This document shows positions 47,964-57,620 of a stretch of 64,000 bases of DNA, piece by piece (positions within the stretch are counted from its first letter, which is position 1; the number at the start of each line of letters is the position of its first letter). The translations under genes were made by a program, and so were the position numbers. This DNA comes from Arthrobacter sp. AZCC_0090 (GTDB taxonomy: Bacteria; Actinomycetota; Actinomycetes; Actinomycetales; Micrococcaceae): assembly GCF_014207375.1 (NCBI RefSeq), contig NZ_JACHEE010000013.1, positions 62,001 through 126,000 of the forward strand, written 5' to 3'. Under the pieces are notes generated by a model, which saw nothing but the letters and a program-made list of their open reading frames with translations, searched no databases and had not been told where the DNA came from.

Positions 47964-50701
47964 TCGTTACCTCCGGTGTTGTCTTCGTTCAGCTCGACGC
48001 CGGACCCATTACCGGATCCCGCGGCCGATCCCGATTCGGCCGTTGCGGTCGCCTCATCGGCGCCGCCGTTTGCAGCCAACGTTACGTCATTGGCCGCCTC
48101 GGACGGTCCTCCAAGAGGATTTTCGACACTATTGACGGCTGAGTCGCTGTCAGCGCCATCGCCTTGTTCGTCGTCGGTTTCCTCGCCATCAAGGCCGCGT
48201 TCGCTGTTGCGTGCCACTTCGATGATGCGGTCATTCTTGTCCGGCTTCGCGAAAATGACGCCCATGGTGTCGCGACCCTTGGCAGGAACACCGGCCACGG
48301 CGGAGCGGACAATCTTGCCGCCCTCCATGACTACCAGGACTTCGTCTTCTTCGTTGACGATCAGCGCGCCGACAAGATCGCCACGCTCTTCCTGAAGCTT
48401 GGCCACCTTGATGCCCAGGCCGCCACGGCCCTGGAGCCGGTATTCCTCGACGGCGGTGCGCTTGGCGTACCCGCCTTCGGTCACCACGAAAACGAAAGAG
48501 CCATCCTGGACGACGTCGGCCGCGAGGAGTTCGTCGTCTTCGCGGAACTTCATGCCGGTCACACCCGAGGTGGCCCGCCCCATGGGGCGCAGTGCCTCGT
48601 CGGTGGCCGTGAAGCGGATCGACTGGCCCTTGCGGGAAACCAAGAGTAGATCGTCTGTCTCGGACACAAGCTGCGCCGAGACGAGCTCGTCCTCATCCCG
48701 AAGGTTGATGGCAATCACGCCCGCGGTGCGGTTGGTGTCGTAATCTTCAAGGCGCGTCTTTTTCACAAGGCCGTTCTTGGTGGCGAGCACCAGGTACGGG
48801 GCTTGCTCATAGTCGCGCAAGTCAAGGACCTGGGCGATGTGCTCGTCCGGCTGGAAGGCCAACAGGTTTGCCACATGCTGTCCCTTGGCGTCACGGCCGG
48901 CCTCAGCGAGTTCGTACGCTTTGGCCCGGTACACACGGCCCAGGTTGGTGAAGAACAGCAACCAGTGGTGCGTGGTGGTGACGAAGAAGTGTTCCACGAC
49001 ATCGTCGCCGCGAAGCTGGGCACCTTTAACGCCCTTGCCGCCGCGCTGCTGCGAACGATAGTTGTCGCTTCGGGTGCGCTTGACGTATCCGCCGCGGGTG
49101 ATGGTGACCACCACTTCTTCCTCGGGGATGAGGTCTTCCATGGACATGTCACCGTCGAAGCCCATGAGGATGTGGGTCCGGCGGTCATCACCATGCTTGG
49201 CCACGATCTCAGCCAGTTCCTGACTGATGATGTCGCGCTGGCGCTGTTCGGAGGCCAGGATCGCGTTGAACTCCGTGATCATGGCCTCAAGCTCGGAATG
49301 CCTGTCCTGGATCTTCTGCCGTTCCAATGCGGCGAGCCGGCGGAGCTGCATGTCGAGGATGGCGCGGGCTTGGAGCTCGTCGATATCCAGCAGCCCCATC
49401 AAGCCATCGCGGGCGGCCTCAGTGGTGTTGGACGCTCGGATGAGCGCGATAACCTCATCCAGCATGTCCAGGGCCTTGAGAAGCGCGCGCAGGATGTGCG
49501 CCTCTTCCTCGGCCTTGCGCAGGCGGTAGCGGGTCCGCCGGACAATGACACTGATCTGGTGGGTCACCCAGTGCCGGATAAAGGCGTCCAGGCTCAGTGT
49601 GCGGGGTACCCCGTCGACGATCGCCAGCATGTTGGCACCGAAATTGTCCTGCAGCTGGGTGTGCTTGTAGAGGTTGTTGAGCACAACCTTGGCCACGGCG
49701 TCGCGTTTGAGGACAATCACCAGTCGCTGACCGGTGCGGCCGGACGTCTCGTCGCGGAGGTCCGCGATGCCTTGGATCTTGCCGTCCTTGACGAGTTCGG
49801 CGATCTTGATGGCCAGGTTGTCCGGGTTGGCCTGATACGGAAGTTCGGTGACCACCAGGCACGTGCGGCCCTGAAGTTCCTCCACGTTCACCACAGCGCG
49901 CATGGTGATGGAGCCGCGGCCCGTGCGGTACGCGTCCTCGATGCCCTTGTGGCCCAGGATGGTGGCACCGGTCGGGAAATCCGGACCCTTGATGCGCACG
50001 AGCAATGCCTCAAGAAGCTCTTCACGGCTGGCCGTCGGGTTGGCCAGATACCACTGCACACCCTCTGCGACTTCGCGGAGGTTGTGGGGCGGAATGTTGG
50101 TGGCCATACCGACGGCGATGCCGGAGGAACCGTTGACAAGCAGGTTGGGGAAACGCGCCGGCAGGATGGTGGGTTCCTGGTTCTTGCCGTCGTAGTTGTC
50201 CTGGAAGTCGACAGTTTCCTCGTCGATGTCACGGACCATTTCCATAGCCAGCTGGGCCATCTTGGTTTCCGTGTATCGCGGAGCTGCGGCACCGTCGTTG
50301 CCGGGGGAACCGAAGTTGCCCTGGCCGAGCGCCAGCGGATAGCGCATGGTCCAGTCCTGGATGAGGCGGACCAAGGCATCGTAGATCGCGGTGTCACCGT
50401 GCGGGTGGTACTGGCCCATGACCTCGCCCACCACGCGGGCGCACTTGTTGAAGGAGCGGTCCGGGCGGTAGCCGCCGTCGAACATCGCGTAGAGCACCCG
50501 ACGGTGAACCGGCTTCAAGCCGTCGCGGACGTCCGGAAGCGCACGGCCAACAATAACGGCCATCGCATAGTCCAGGTAGGAACGCTGCATCTCCGTCTGG
50601 AGGTCCACCTGGTCTACGCGGTCGGTCAGCACATCGCCCTCTAGTACGGGTTCCGGAATGCCGGCCGACTCAGCGGGGACCTCGGGTGTTTCTTCACTCA
50701 T
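47960..50701 (-). CDS. gyrA: DNA gyrase subunit A
   Basis: A 913-residue subunit. The catalytic Tyr is in PRYTETKMAQLAMEM; the quinolone region reads YHPHGDTAIYDALVRL, with Thr at the position of E. coli Ser83. The GyrA-box is RGGKGVKG near residue 560, followed by a beta-pinwheel. The last ~70 residues form an acidic Glu/Asp/Ser/Gly tail that makes it longer than most. It cuts and reseals DNA to add negative supercoils together with GyrB. It lies 61 bases downstream of gyrB. Confidence 0.98.
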   Translation of the reverse strand: MSEETPEVPAESAGIPEPVLEGDVLTDRVDQVDLQTEMQRSYLDYAMAVIVGRALPDVRDGLKPVHRRVLYAMFDGGYRPDRSFNKCARVVGEVMGQYHPHGDTAIYDALVRLIQDWTMRYPLALGQGNFGSPGNDGAAAPRYTETKMAQLAMEMVRDIDEETVDFQDNYDGKNQEPTILPARFPNLLVNGSSGIAVGMATNIPPHNLREVAEGVQWYLANPTASREELLEALLVRIKGPDFPTGATILGHKGIEDAYRTGRGSITMRAVVNVEELQGRTCLVVTELPYQANPDNLAIKIAELVKDGKIQGIADLRDETSGRTGQRLVIVLKRDAVAKVVLNNLYKHTQLQDNFGANMLAIVDGVPRTLSLDAFIRHWVTHQISVIVRRTRYRLRKAEEEAHILRALLKALDMLDEVIALIRASNTTEAARDGLMGLLDIDELQARAILDMQLRRLAALERQKIQDRHSELEAMITEFNAILASEQRQRDIISQELAEIVAKHGDDRRTHILMGFDGDMSMEDLIPEEEVVVTITRGGYVKRTRSDNYRSQQRGGKGVKGAQLRGDDVVEHFFVTTTHHWLLFFTNLGRVYRAKAYELAEAGRDAKGQHVANLLAFQPDEHIAQVLDLRDYEQAPYLVLATKNGLVKKTRLEDYDTNRTAGVIAINLRDEDELVSAQLVSETDDLLLVSRKGQSIRFTATDEALRPMGRATSGVTGMKFREDDELLAADVVQDGSFVFVVTEGGYAKRTAVEEYRLQGRGGLGIKVAKLQEERGDLVGALIVNEEDEVLVVMEGGKIVRSAVAGVPAKGRDTMGVIFAKPDKNDRIIEVARNSERGLDGEETDDEQGDGADSDSAVNSVENPLGGPSEAANDVTLAANGGADEATATAESGSAAGSGNGSGVELNEDNTGGNE

Positions 50702-50762
50702 AGTTTATGATTTCCGTTTCAGGTATATGTCAGTTCTGGAATATTCCTAGGCTTTGAAGTCT

Positions 50763-52838
50763 CTAGATATCCAGGAACCTGACGTCCTTGGCGTTCTGCT
50801 GAATGAAGTTCCGGCGCGATTCCACGTCCTCACCCATCAGTACGGAGAAGGTCTGGTCCGCCGCCAGGGCATCGTCCATGGTGACTTGCAGGAGGGTGCG
50901 GTGGTCCGGGTCCATGGTGGTATCCCAGAGTTCGGTGTAGTCCATTTCACCGAGGCCCTTGTAGCGCTGGATGCCGTTGTCCTTCGGGATTCGGCGGCCA
51001 GCGGCCTGGCCGGAGACCAGCTTGGCGTCACGTTCACGGTCGCTGTAGACATAGTCGTGAGGGGCGTTCGACCACTTGATGCGGTACAGCGGCGGCTGGG
51101 CCAGGTAGACGTAGCCGTTCTCAATCAGAGGCCGCATGTAGCGGAACAGCAGTGTCATGAGCAGCGTGGTGATGTGCTGGCCGTCCACGTCGGCATCGGC
51201 CATGAGGACGATCTTGTGGTACCGCAGCTTGGAGATGTCGAAGTCCTCGCCGATGCCCGTGCCGAAGGCCGTGATCATGGACTGGACTTCATTGTTGCCG
51301 AGGGCCTTGTCCAGGCGTGCGCGTTCCACGTTAAGGATCTTGCCGCGCAGCGGCAGGATGGCCTGGGTTTCGGGGTTTCGGCCACGCTTGGCCGAACCGC
51401 CGGCGGAGTCACCCTCCACGAGGTAAACCTCGCAGCGCGCGGGGTCCTTTGAGGAGCAATCGGACAGTTTGCCCGGCATGCCGAAGGACTCCAGGGGGCT
51501 CTTGCGACGTGCGTTGTCGCGGGCCTTGCGGGCAGCCATGCGGGCTTGGGCAGCCTGGACAGCCTTGCGGATGACGTCGCGGGCCGGTCCGGGATTGCGT
51601 TCCAACCAGTCGCCAAGCTGGTCGGTGACCACGCGCTGAACGAAGCCCTTGACCTCGGAGTTGCCCAGTTTGGTCTTGGTCTGGCCTTCGAACTGGGGTT
51701 CGGACAACTTCACTGAGATGACGGCTGTGAGTCCCTCACGAATGTCGTCACCGGTGAGGTTGTCTTCCTTCTCCTTGATGATGGTTTTCTCGCGCGCGTA
51801 ACGATTGATGAGGGACGTCATCGCGGCGCGGAACCCTTCTTCGTGGGTGCCGCCCTCGTGCGTGTTGATGGTGTTGGCGTAGGTGTGAACGCTCTCGGAA
51901 TAGGCTGTGGTCCACTGCATCGCGACCTCGACGGCGATGTGCCGCTCGATGTCTTCGGTCTCGAAGGCGATGACGTCCTCGTGGACGATGTCTACCTTCT
52001 TGCTTGAGTTGAGGTGCTTGACGTAGTCGAGCAGGCCATCGTTGTACTGGTAGACGACCGTGCGGTGTTCTGCCGCCACTTCGCCGTCAGTAGCAACCGC
52101 GTCAAGATCCAGGTCATCGTCGCGTACCCCTGCCACAGGACGCTCGTCCGTGAGGGTGATGCGCAGGCCCTTGTTGAGGAAGGCCATCTGCTGGAAGCGT
52201 GCACGGAGCGTCTCGAAATCGAAATCGGTGCTCTCGAAAATGGTGCCGTCCGGGTAGAACGTCTGCGACGTTCCGGTCTGGTCCGTTGCTTCGCCCTGGA
52301 CGAGTCCACCCTGTGGCTTGCCGCCGTCGGCGAAAGTCATCCTCCAGACGTGGCCTTGGCGACGAACCTCGGTGTTTACCCTGCGCGAAAGTGCGTTGAC
52401 AACGGAAATACCCACGCCATGGAGGCCACCGGACACGGCATAGCCACCGCCGCCGAATTTGCCGCCCGCGTGCAGGATGGTCATGACAACTTCAACAGTC
52501 GGCTTCTTCTCAGTGGGGTGCATGTCCACCGGGATGCCGCGGCCGTCGTCCACCACCTTCACGCCACCGTCGGCCTGAAGGGTCACCTCAATGTGGCTGC
52601 AGTAACCGGCAAGAGCCTCGTCCACCGAGTTGTCCACCACTTCGTACACCAGGTGATGGAGACCGCGTGGACCCGTGGATCCGATGTACATGCCGGGGCG
52701 TTTGCGCACCGCCTCGAGACCCTCAAGTACGGTGATATCGCTCGCACCGTATCCTTTGGCCTCCGCGGGCGTATCAGGCGTGTGGGCATTCCCTTCCGCG
52801 GGCTCTACTGCCAAGGTCTCTGCATTGTCGTTAGCCAC
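50763..52838 (-). CDS. gyrB: DNA gyrase subunit B
   Basis: A 691-residue ATPase subunit. The GHKL ATP site includes VVDNSVDEALAGY and GLHGVGISVVNALS. The Toprim domain shows YLVEGDSAGGSAKRGRNPET, LPLRGKILNVERARLDK and DADVDGQHI. The start GTG 52836-52838 gives VANDNAETLAVEP, and AGAGGAG lies about 13 bases upstream; a longer frame to 52949 is unlikely. A probable -10 lies at 53046-53051. Confidence 0.97.
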   Translation of the reverse strand: MANDNAETLAVEPAEGNAHTPDTPAEAKGYGASDITVLEGLEAVRKRPGMYIGSTGPRGLHHLVYEVVDNSVDEALAGYCSHIEVTLQADGGVKVVDDGRGIPVDMHPTEKKPTVEVVMTILHAGGKFGGGGYAVSGGLHGVGISVVNALSRRVNTEVRRQGHVWRMTFADGGKPQGGLVQGEATDQTGTSQTFYPDGTIFESTDFDFETLRARFQQMAFLNKGLRITLTDERPVAGVRDDDLDLDAVATDGEVAAEHRTVVYQYNDGLLDYVKHLNSSKKVDIVHEDVIAFETEDIERHIAVEVAMQWTTAYSESVHTYANTINTHEGGTHEEGFRAAMTSLINRYAREKTIIKEKEDNLTGDDIREGLTAVISVKLSEPQFEGQTKTKLGNSEVKGFVQRVVTDQLGDWLERNPGPARDVIRKAVQAAQARMAARKARDNARRKSPLESFGMPGKLSDCSSKDPARCEVYLVEGDSAGGSAKRGRNPETQAILPLRGKILNVERARLDKALGNNEVQSMITAFGTGIGEDFDISKLRYHKIVLMADADVDGQHITTLLMTLLFRYMRPLIENGYVYLAQPPLYRIKWSNAPHDYVYSDRERDAKLVSGQAAGRRIPKDNGIQRYKGLGEMDYTELWDTTMDPDHRTLLQVTMDDALAADQTFSVLMGEDVESRRNFIQQNAKDVRFLDI

Positions 52839-53045
52839 AGGCGCTTTCGACTCCTCTGTACTCGATGGTCGCCGGCCGTCACCGCACCAAGGAAGCACGT
52901 CCGTCAGGACACACCACGGGGATACGGCAGCCGCCAACAGGGACGTCACTGCTAACGCCGGCTACTTCGCGACTGGCGGATCCGCTTTCACATTGCTGTT
53001 TAGCGGAGCCAATCAACGTTCACCGGCGCCCAGTTGTCTATGCCG

Positions 53046-53051
53046 ATTCTA
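53046..53051 (-). promoter_or_regulatory. Possible gyrB promoter -10 element
   Basis: TAGAAT on the minus strand (within GATAGAATCGG), about 210 bases before the gyrB start in the 396-base gap 52839-53234. No good -35 is visible. The rest of the gap shows no gene, so a long 5' leader is implied, as reported for some gyrase genes. Confidence 0.35.
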
Positions 53052-53234
53052 TCGTGACTGAGCGCAGTTCCTTACAAAACCCGGCCCGAATGCCAACGAA
53101 TGTACCTGTGGGAGGCCGCTGGCCCCATCTGCAAGCCGTCAAAAGAGCACCCTCTAGGGAGCTATACGGTCCGGGGAGGTTTCTCGCCCCTGTGCGCCGT
53201 TCAAGGAAACCGGCCGACACGGGCGCCCAGGAAG

Positions 53235-53789
53235 TTACCCGTAGGTATCCCGGGGACCCCGTCCGTTGACGCTCCGGCCGCCCTTTCGCCAGCTCGGTGC
53301 GGTTGGCGCGAGCACTTGGATCGACGTCACCACACCATCGCCGAGTTCCCTCCGGAACATTTCCAAGAGGCTGGTACTGAGAAGCCGGAGTTGCGTTGCC
53401 CAGGCCGTGGAATCACAGCGGACGTGGAGCGTGGTGTCGGTAAAGCTCTCCGGGGTGCAATGCGCGGAAATTTCCGGTCCCACCAAGGCGTCCCATTCCG
53501 CCATCACGGAGCCCACAGCTACAGGAGAAGTCCAACCCCGTTCGGCCACGAGCCTCCCGACGACTTTCCCCAAGCCAAGGGGGTCCCGGCCTGTGCCGTG
53601 GAATTGGCTGAATCCACGGGTATCACGGACGCCTTTCCGTTTCGCAGCGGCACCGGCACGGGGCGCAGCACGCCGGATTTCGCCACGTGCAGCGGCCGCT
53701 TCGCGCATCCGGTTCAGGGCCGATTGGGCAGCGTCAATCTCGTCAGGGTCCCTGCCCGGCTGGCGTCCGCCGGGGCTATCCTTCTCCAT
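53235..53789 (-). CDS. DciA/DUF721-family replication initiation protein
   Basis: A 184-residue protein. The N-terminal third is charged and flexible. The DUF721 KH-like domain (~75-170) reads VGSVMAEWDALVGPEISAHC; DTTLHVRCDSTAWATQLRLL. DciA proteins load or activate the replicative helicase DnaB in bacteria lacking DnaC. The ATG at 53787-53789 has GGAGG 5 bases upstream and lies inside the recF 3' end. Confidence 0.9.
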   Translation of the reverse strand: MEKDSPGGRQPGRDPDEIDAAQSALNRMREAAAARGEIRRAAPRAGAAAKRKGVRDTRGFSQFHGTGRDPLGLGKVVGRLVAERGWTSPVAVGSVMAEWDALVGPEISAHCTPESFTDTTLHVRCDSTAWATQLRLLSTSLLEMFRRELGDGVVTSIQVLAPTAPSWRKGGRSVNGRGPRDTYG

Positions 53790-54969
53790 CAATGCCTCCG
53801 GGCACAACCTTCACGCGCCGCCCAGCCAGTTCGTCGGGAATATCGGCGTCGACGGCGGCTGTCACCAGCACCTGTTCGGCGCCGGCCACTATTGCAGCCA
53901 GTTTACGCCTGCGCTGGACGTCAAGTTCGGCGAACACGTCGTCAAGAATGAGGATCGGGGCAGAACCGCCGGTCCGCGTGTCATCGAGCATGACGTAGTA
54001 GGAGGCCAGGCGCAGGGAAAGGCACATCGACCACGTTTCACCGTGGGAGGCATAGCCCTTGGCTGGCGCGTGCCCTAGAACCAATTCGAGTTCGTCACGG
54101 TGAGGGCCAACCAGGGAAATCCCTCGTTCCAGCTCCTTGCGGCGCGAGGCGGCGAAAGCTTGGATGTAACGCTCGGTGAGCTGTTCCACCGAAAGCAAGC
54201 GGAGCTCCTCAACCCCGTCCGAACCTTCGTCGAGACGCTCGGCGGGACCGCCGTCGTCGTCCAACACGCCCTGGATGGTGGAGCGGTAAACCGCGCCGGC
54301 CTCTTTGGTGCCATCCGTCAGTTGCGCGTAAGCGCTCTTGAGGTGGGGGCGGAGCCGCTCCACGAGTTCCAACCGTGCATGCAGGAGTTCCGCACCGGCA
54401 CGGGCCATGTGCTGGTCCCAAACATCGAGGGTTGCTTCATGGCCCGCAGTGAACTTCCCGGTGCGGGCCGATTTCAGCAAGGCGTTGCGTTGTTTGAGCA
54501 CGCGGTCGTAGTCACTGCGGGTCGCCGCATGCATTGGCATGAGGCTGACCAGAAGTTCGTCGAGGAAGCGTCGACGGTTGGACGGATCACCCTTGACCAA
54601 AGCGAGGTCTTCAGGGGCGAAAAGCACCATGTGGCAAATGCCCAGGATGTCGCGGGCACGCACCGGATTTCCGCGGTTGATCCGGCCACGGTTGGCGCGG
54701 CCGGCATTGATTTCGAGTTCGACCACGGTTGATTGTTCTCCGCGGACAAGCTTCGCCCGGATCAAAGCCCGTTCGGTGCCGAAGCGCAAGAGCGGCGCAT
54801 CCGTACTGACCCGATGCGAACTCAGGGTGGCCAGGTACCCAATGGCTTCCATGAGGTTCGTCTTGCCGATGCCGTTGGACCCCACCAGGACCGTGACACC
54901 GGGGCCGAGCTTGAGGTCAACCTGCGCGTAACTGCGGAAATCGGTGAGGGAAAGATGTTCGAGGTACAC
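53776..54969 (-). CDS. recF: DNA replication/repair protein RecF
   Basis: A 397-residue SMC-like ATPase. Walker A is LVGSNGIGKTNLMEAIGYLA; conserved blocks include MVLFAPEDLALVKGDPSNRR, the ABC-like LSLRLASYYVML and Walker B PILILDDVFAELD. It helps load RecA onto gapped DNA. It starts MYLEHLSLTDFRSY, typical of RecF, and is followed by dciA with overlap. Confidence 0.97.
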   Translation of the reverse strand: MYLEHLSLTDFRSYAQVDLKLGPGVTVLVGSNGIGKTNLMEAIGYLATLSSHRVSTDAPLLRFGTERALIRAKLVRGEQSTVVELEINAGRANRGRINRGNPVRARDILGICHMVLFAPEDLALVKGDPSNRRRFLDELLVSLMPMHAATRSDYDRVLKQRNALLKSARTGKFTAGHEATLDVWDQHMARAGAELLHARLELVERLRPHLKSAYAQLTDGTKEAGAVYRSTIQGVLDDDGGPAERLDEGSDGVEELRLLSVEQLTERYIQAFAASRRKELERGISLVGPHRDELELVLGHAPAKGYASHGETWSMCLSLRLASYYVMLDDTRTGGSAPILILDDVFAELDVQRRRKLAAIVAGAEQVLVTAAVDADIPDELAGRRVKVVPGGIDGEG

Positions 54970-54992
54970 GCGTACTGCTGTTTGCCCTGGGC

Positions 54993-55877
54993 CTAGTTGG
55001 CCGGACGGGTGGCGTGTCCGCCGAACTGATTGCGCAGCGCCGAAACCATCTTCATGGCCGGTGAGTTATCCTCGCGGGAGGAGAAGCGGGCGAAGAGCGC
55101 AGCGGTTATGGCGGGTGCCGGAATCGCGTTGGCGATGGCTTCTTCCACGGTCCAGCGTCCCTCGCCGGAATCTTCGACGTAGTCGCCGATCGAGGCCAGG
55201 CCCGGGTCTTCATCCAAAGCCTTGACCATGAGGTCCAACAGCCACGACCGAACAACCGTGCCCTTTTGCCAGGCGCGGAAGGTGCCGGGAAGATCTTTGA
55301 TGATGTCCTTGGCCGCCAGCAGTTCGTAGCCTTCGGCGTAGGCCTGCATCAGACCATATTCGATGCCGTTGTGCACCATCTTGGCGTAGTGGCCCGCACC
55401 CACGCCGCCTACATGGACGAAGCTGTCGGCGCGTTCGCCTTCGGGGCGGAGGGCATCGAACACCGGCATGGCGAGTTCGATGTCTTCGTCAGACCCGCCT
55501 GCCATGAGTCCATAGCCATTCTGCAGGCCCCAGACGCCACCGGAAACGCCGCAATCGGCAAATCGGATGTCCTTGGATCCCAGGAAAACGGCGTGCTTCT
55601 GGTCTTCGGTGAAGCGTGAGTTTCCGCCGTCGATCACCATGTCTCCGGGAGAGAGCTTCTCGCCAAGTTCGCTGATCACGGCATCGGTAATGTCCCCGGA
55701 GGGAACCATGACCCAGACCAGGCGCGGCGCCGGAAGGGCTGCGATGAGTTCATCGATCGAAGCGACGTCGGCGACGTCGGGATTGCGGTCAAAGCCAGTG
55801 ACTTCGATTCCGCCGTTCCGCATGCGCTCACGCATGTTGAAACCCATTTTTCCAAGGCCGATCAGTCCGATGTGCAC
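54993..55877 (-). CDS. gnd: 6-phosphogluconate dehydrogenase, decarboxylating (short form)
   Basis: A 294-residue enzyme. It has the NAD(P) fold IGLIGLGKMGFNMRERM, VIDGGNSRFTEDQ, the substrate segment DCGVSGGVWGLQNGYGLMAGG and the catalytic Lys in HYAKMVHNGIEYGLMQAYAE. It makes ribulose-5-phosphate in the pentose phosphate path. The short (~300) form is the GntZ/actinobacterial type, usually NAD-linked. GTG at 55875-55877. Its place between recF and dnaN is usual for this lineage. Confidence 0.95.
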   Translation of the reverse strand: MHIGLIGLGKMGFNMRERMRNGGIEVTGFDRNPDVADVASIDELIAALPAPRLVWVMVPSGDITDAVISELGEKLSPGDMVIDGGNSRFTEDQKHAVFLGSKDIRFADCGVSGGVWGLQNGYGLMAGGSDEDIELAMPVFDALRPEGERADSFVHVGGVGAGHYAKMVHNGIEYGLMQAYAEGYELLAAKDIIKDLPGTFRAWQKGTVVRSWLLDLMVKALDEDPGLASIGDYVEDSGEGRWTVEEAIANAIPAPAITAALFARFSSREDNSPAMKMVSALRNQFGGHATRPAN

Positions 55878-55973
55878 GGTGTGAACTCTTTTCTGCGTTG
55901 GTTGATAACTGTCTGGGCCCACCCCGCCAGGGTTCCCCGGCGGGGACTTGCGAGGCGAGGGTGGCGGTGGGGA

Positions 55974-57098
55974 CTAGTTGGGCAGGCGGACGGGCATCAC
56001 GAGGTAGCGGTAGTCGCCCTTGTCGTCGCCGTCGGCGTCAGCCTGGGCAGTGATCATGGCCGGCTTGGGCGCTGTGGTGAAGGAGAAGCGCACGAACTTG
56101 GTTTCGATAACGCTCAGGCCTTCCACCAGATAGTGCGGGTTGAAAGCTACCGTGATGTCTTCACCGCTGAGCTGGGCTTCGAGTTCCTCGGACGCCTGGG
56201 CGTCTTCGCCAGTACCGGCGTCAAGGCTCAGCTGGCCTTGGGTGAACGCCAGGCGGACCGGGGTGTTTCGTTCAGCGACCAAGGACACGCGGCGAACGGC
56301 CTCGACGAGCTCCTGCGTCTGGACAGTTGCGTGGATCGGAGTGGAATCCGGGAACAACGAGCGGATCTTGGGGTAGTCGCCGTCCACGAGCAGGGACGTG
56401 GTGGTGCGTCCGCCGCTTTCGAAGCCAATCAGGCGGCTGTCGTCATCAGCGAGGGCAAGGTGGATGTCACCGCTGCCGCCGAGGGTCTTCGCCACTTCGT
56501 TGAGGGTCTTGGATTTCACCAGGGCACTCGTGGAAATCCCCGGAGTAACGGGCTTCCACGGTACTTCTCTCATGGCGAGGCGGTAACGGTCCGTGGCGAG
56601 GAGGGTGATCATGTCATCCTCGATCTCCATTCGAACGCCCGTGAGGATCGGCAATGTGTCGTCCTTGCTGGCCGCGATGATGACCTGTGAGACGGCCTGG
56701 GCGAAGGCGTCGCCGGGCAAGGTTCCGCTGATGGCGGGAAGTGCGGGAAGCGGCGGGTATTCGGATTCCGGCATCGTGGCGAGGTGGAAGCTGCTTCGAC
56801 GGCACGTGAGGGTGACCTTGCTGCCATCGGTTTCGATTTCGACGGGCGCCGATGGCAGGCTGCGGCAGATATCGGCCAGGAGACGCCCGGAAACCAGGAT
56901 TGTTCCCTCGGTGGTGATGTCTGCGGGAATCTCAAGACGGGCAGAGGTCTCGTAGTCAAAGCTCGAGAGGCTCACGGTTCCGGCTTCTGCCTTGAGCAGG
57001 AGACCTGAAAGGACCGGGACGGGCGGCCGCGGAGACAACGACCGGGCTGTCCATGTGACGGCTTCTGCCAGGACATCCCGCTCGACTCTGAACTTCAC
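55974..57098 (-). CDS. dnaN: DNA polymerase III sliding clamp (beta subunit)
   Basis: A 374-residue clamp of three like domains (VKFRVERDVLAEAVTWTARS; PGDAFAQAVSQVIIAASKDD; VRRVSLVAERNTPVRLAFTQ) that ends YRYLVMPVRLPN, the usual clamp C-terminus. It encircles DNA and tethers polymerase. I used the GTG at 57096-57098 because the peptide from there matches the family; the frame upstream to 57191 does not. Confidence 0.97.
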   Translation of the reverse strand: MKFRVERDVLAEAVTWTARSLSPRPPVPVLSGLLLKAEAGTVSLSSFDYETSARLEIPADITTEGTILVSGRLLADICRSLPSAPVEIETDGSKVTLTCRRSSFHLATMPESEYPPLPALPAISGTLPGDAFAQAVSQVIIAASKDDTLPILTGVRMEIEDDMITLLATDRYRLAMREVPWKPVTPGISTSALVKSKTLNEVAKTLGGSGDIHLALADDDSRLIGFESGGRTTTSLLVDGDYPKIRSLFPDSTPIHATVQTQELVEAVRRVSLVAERNTPVRLAFTQGQLSLDAGTGEDAQASEELEAQLSGEDITVAFNPHYLVEGLSVIETKFVRFSFTTAPKPAMITAQADADGDDKGDYRYLVMPVRLPN

Positions 57099-57336
57099 GG
57101 AAGGGTGCCGCCTTTCATTGCTGCTGCCAGTGTTCCACCGGAAACTCCCCAGGAGCCCCGAAAACCAGCGCCCGGAACCCGAAAGCTGCATGGTCCGCAG
57201 TGAGCGAACTACAAAGCAGCGCCAAGGATGGACGCGATGCAGACAGCTTAGCGGGAAGTTCGGGCATTAACCCATCCCCGGCCTGCTGGCTTGGGGTTCA
57301 GGCAGCCACTGGCTGCGTCGGTCAGCGGGCGGAAGG

Positions 57337-57589
57337 AGATTGTTATTTGAGGGAATTCATTTTTTTGGGATTAGTAGTGTTAATAACCCCTGTGGAAACT
57401 GTGGATAACTGCCTCTGGACCCGCAGTTCCGCGGTTAAGGCCTGTTCACGATGTGTGGGCGACGGGGTTTTAAACAGGGTGTGGACGTGGATAACCCCCA
57501 GGGCCGTTTTTAACGATCCACAGATGCCTTAAGGGTTTTAAGCCCATTAACCGAGCTTGTCCCCTTAAGTATCCACAGGCTTATCCACA
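57337..57589. other. oriC: Replication origin oriC (dnaA-dnaN intergenic)
   Basis: The 522-base gap 57099-57620 holds DnaA boxes TGTGGATAA at 57400-57408 and TTATCCACA at 57581-57589, with near matches at 57391-57398 (TGTGGAAA), 57486-57494, 57514-57522 and 57569-57577. An AT-rich tract at about 57337-57388 (GAATTCATTTTTTTGGGATT within it) is a candidate unwinding element. The dnaA-dnaN gap is the origin in studied actinobacteria. Confidence 0.85.
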
Positions 57590-57620
57590 TGCGCCTGTTA
57601 ATAAGGTATGTAGTGGCCGC

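Noticed and set aside
48803..50644. Plus-strand open frame of 613 codons opposite gyrA
   Set aside because: It is antisense to conserved gyrA codons and its peptide has no recognisable features.
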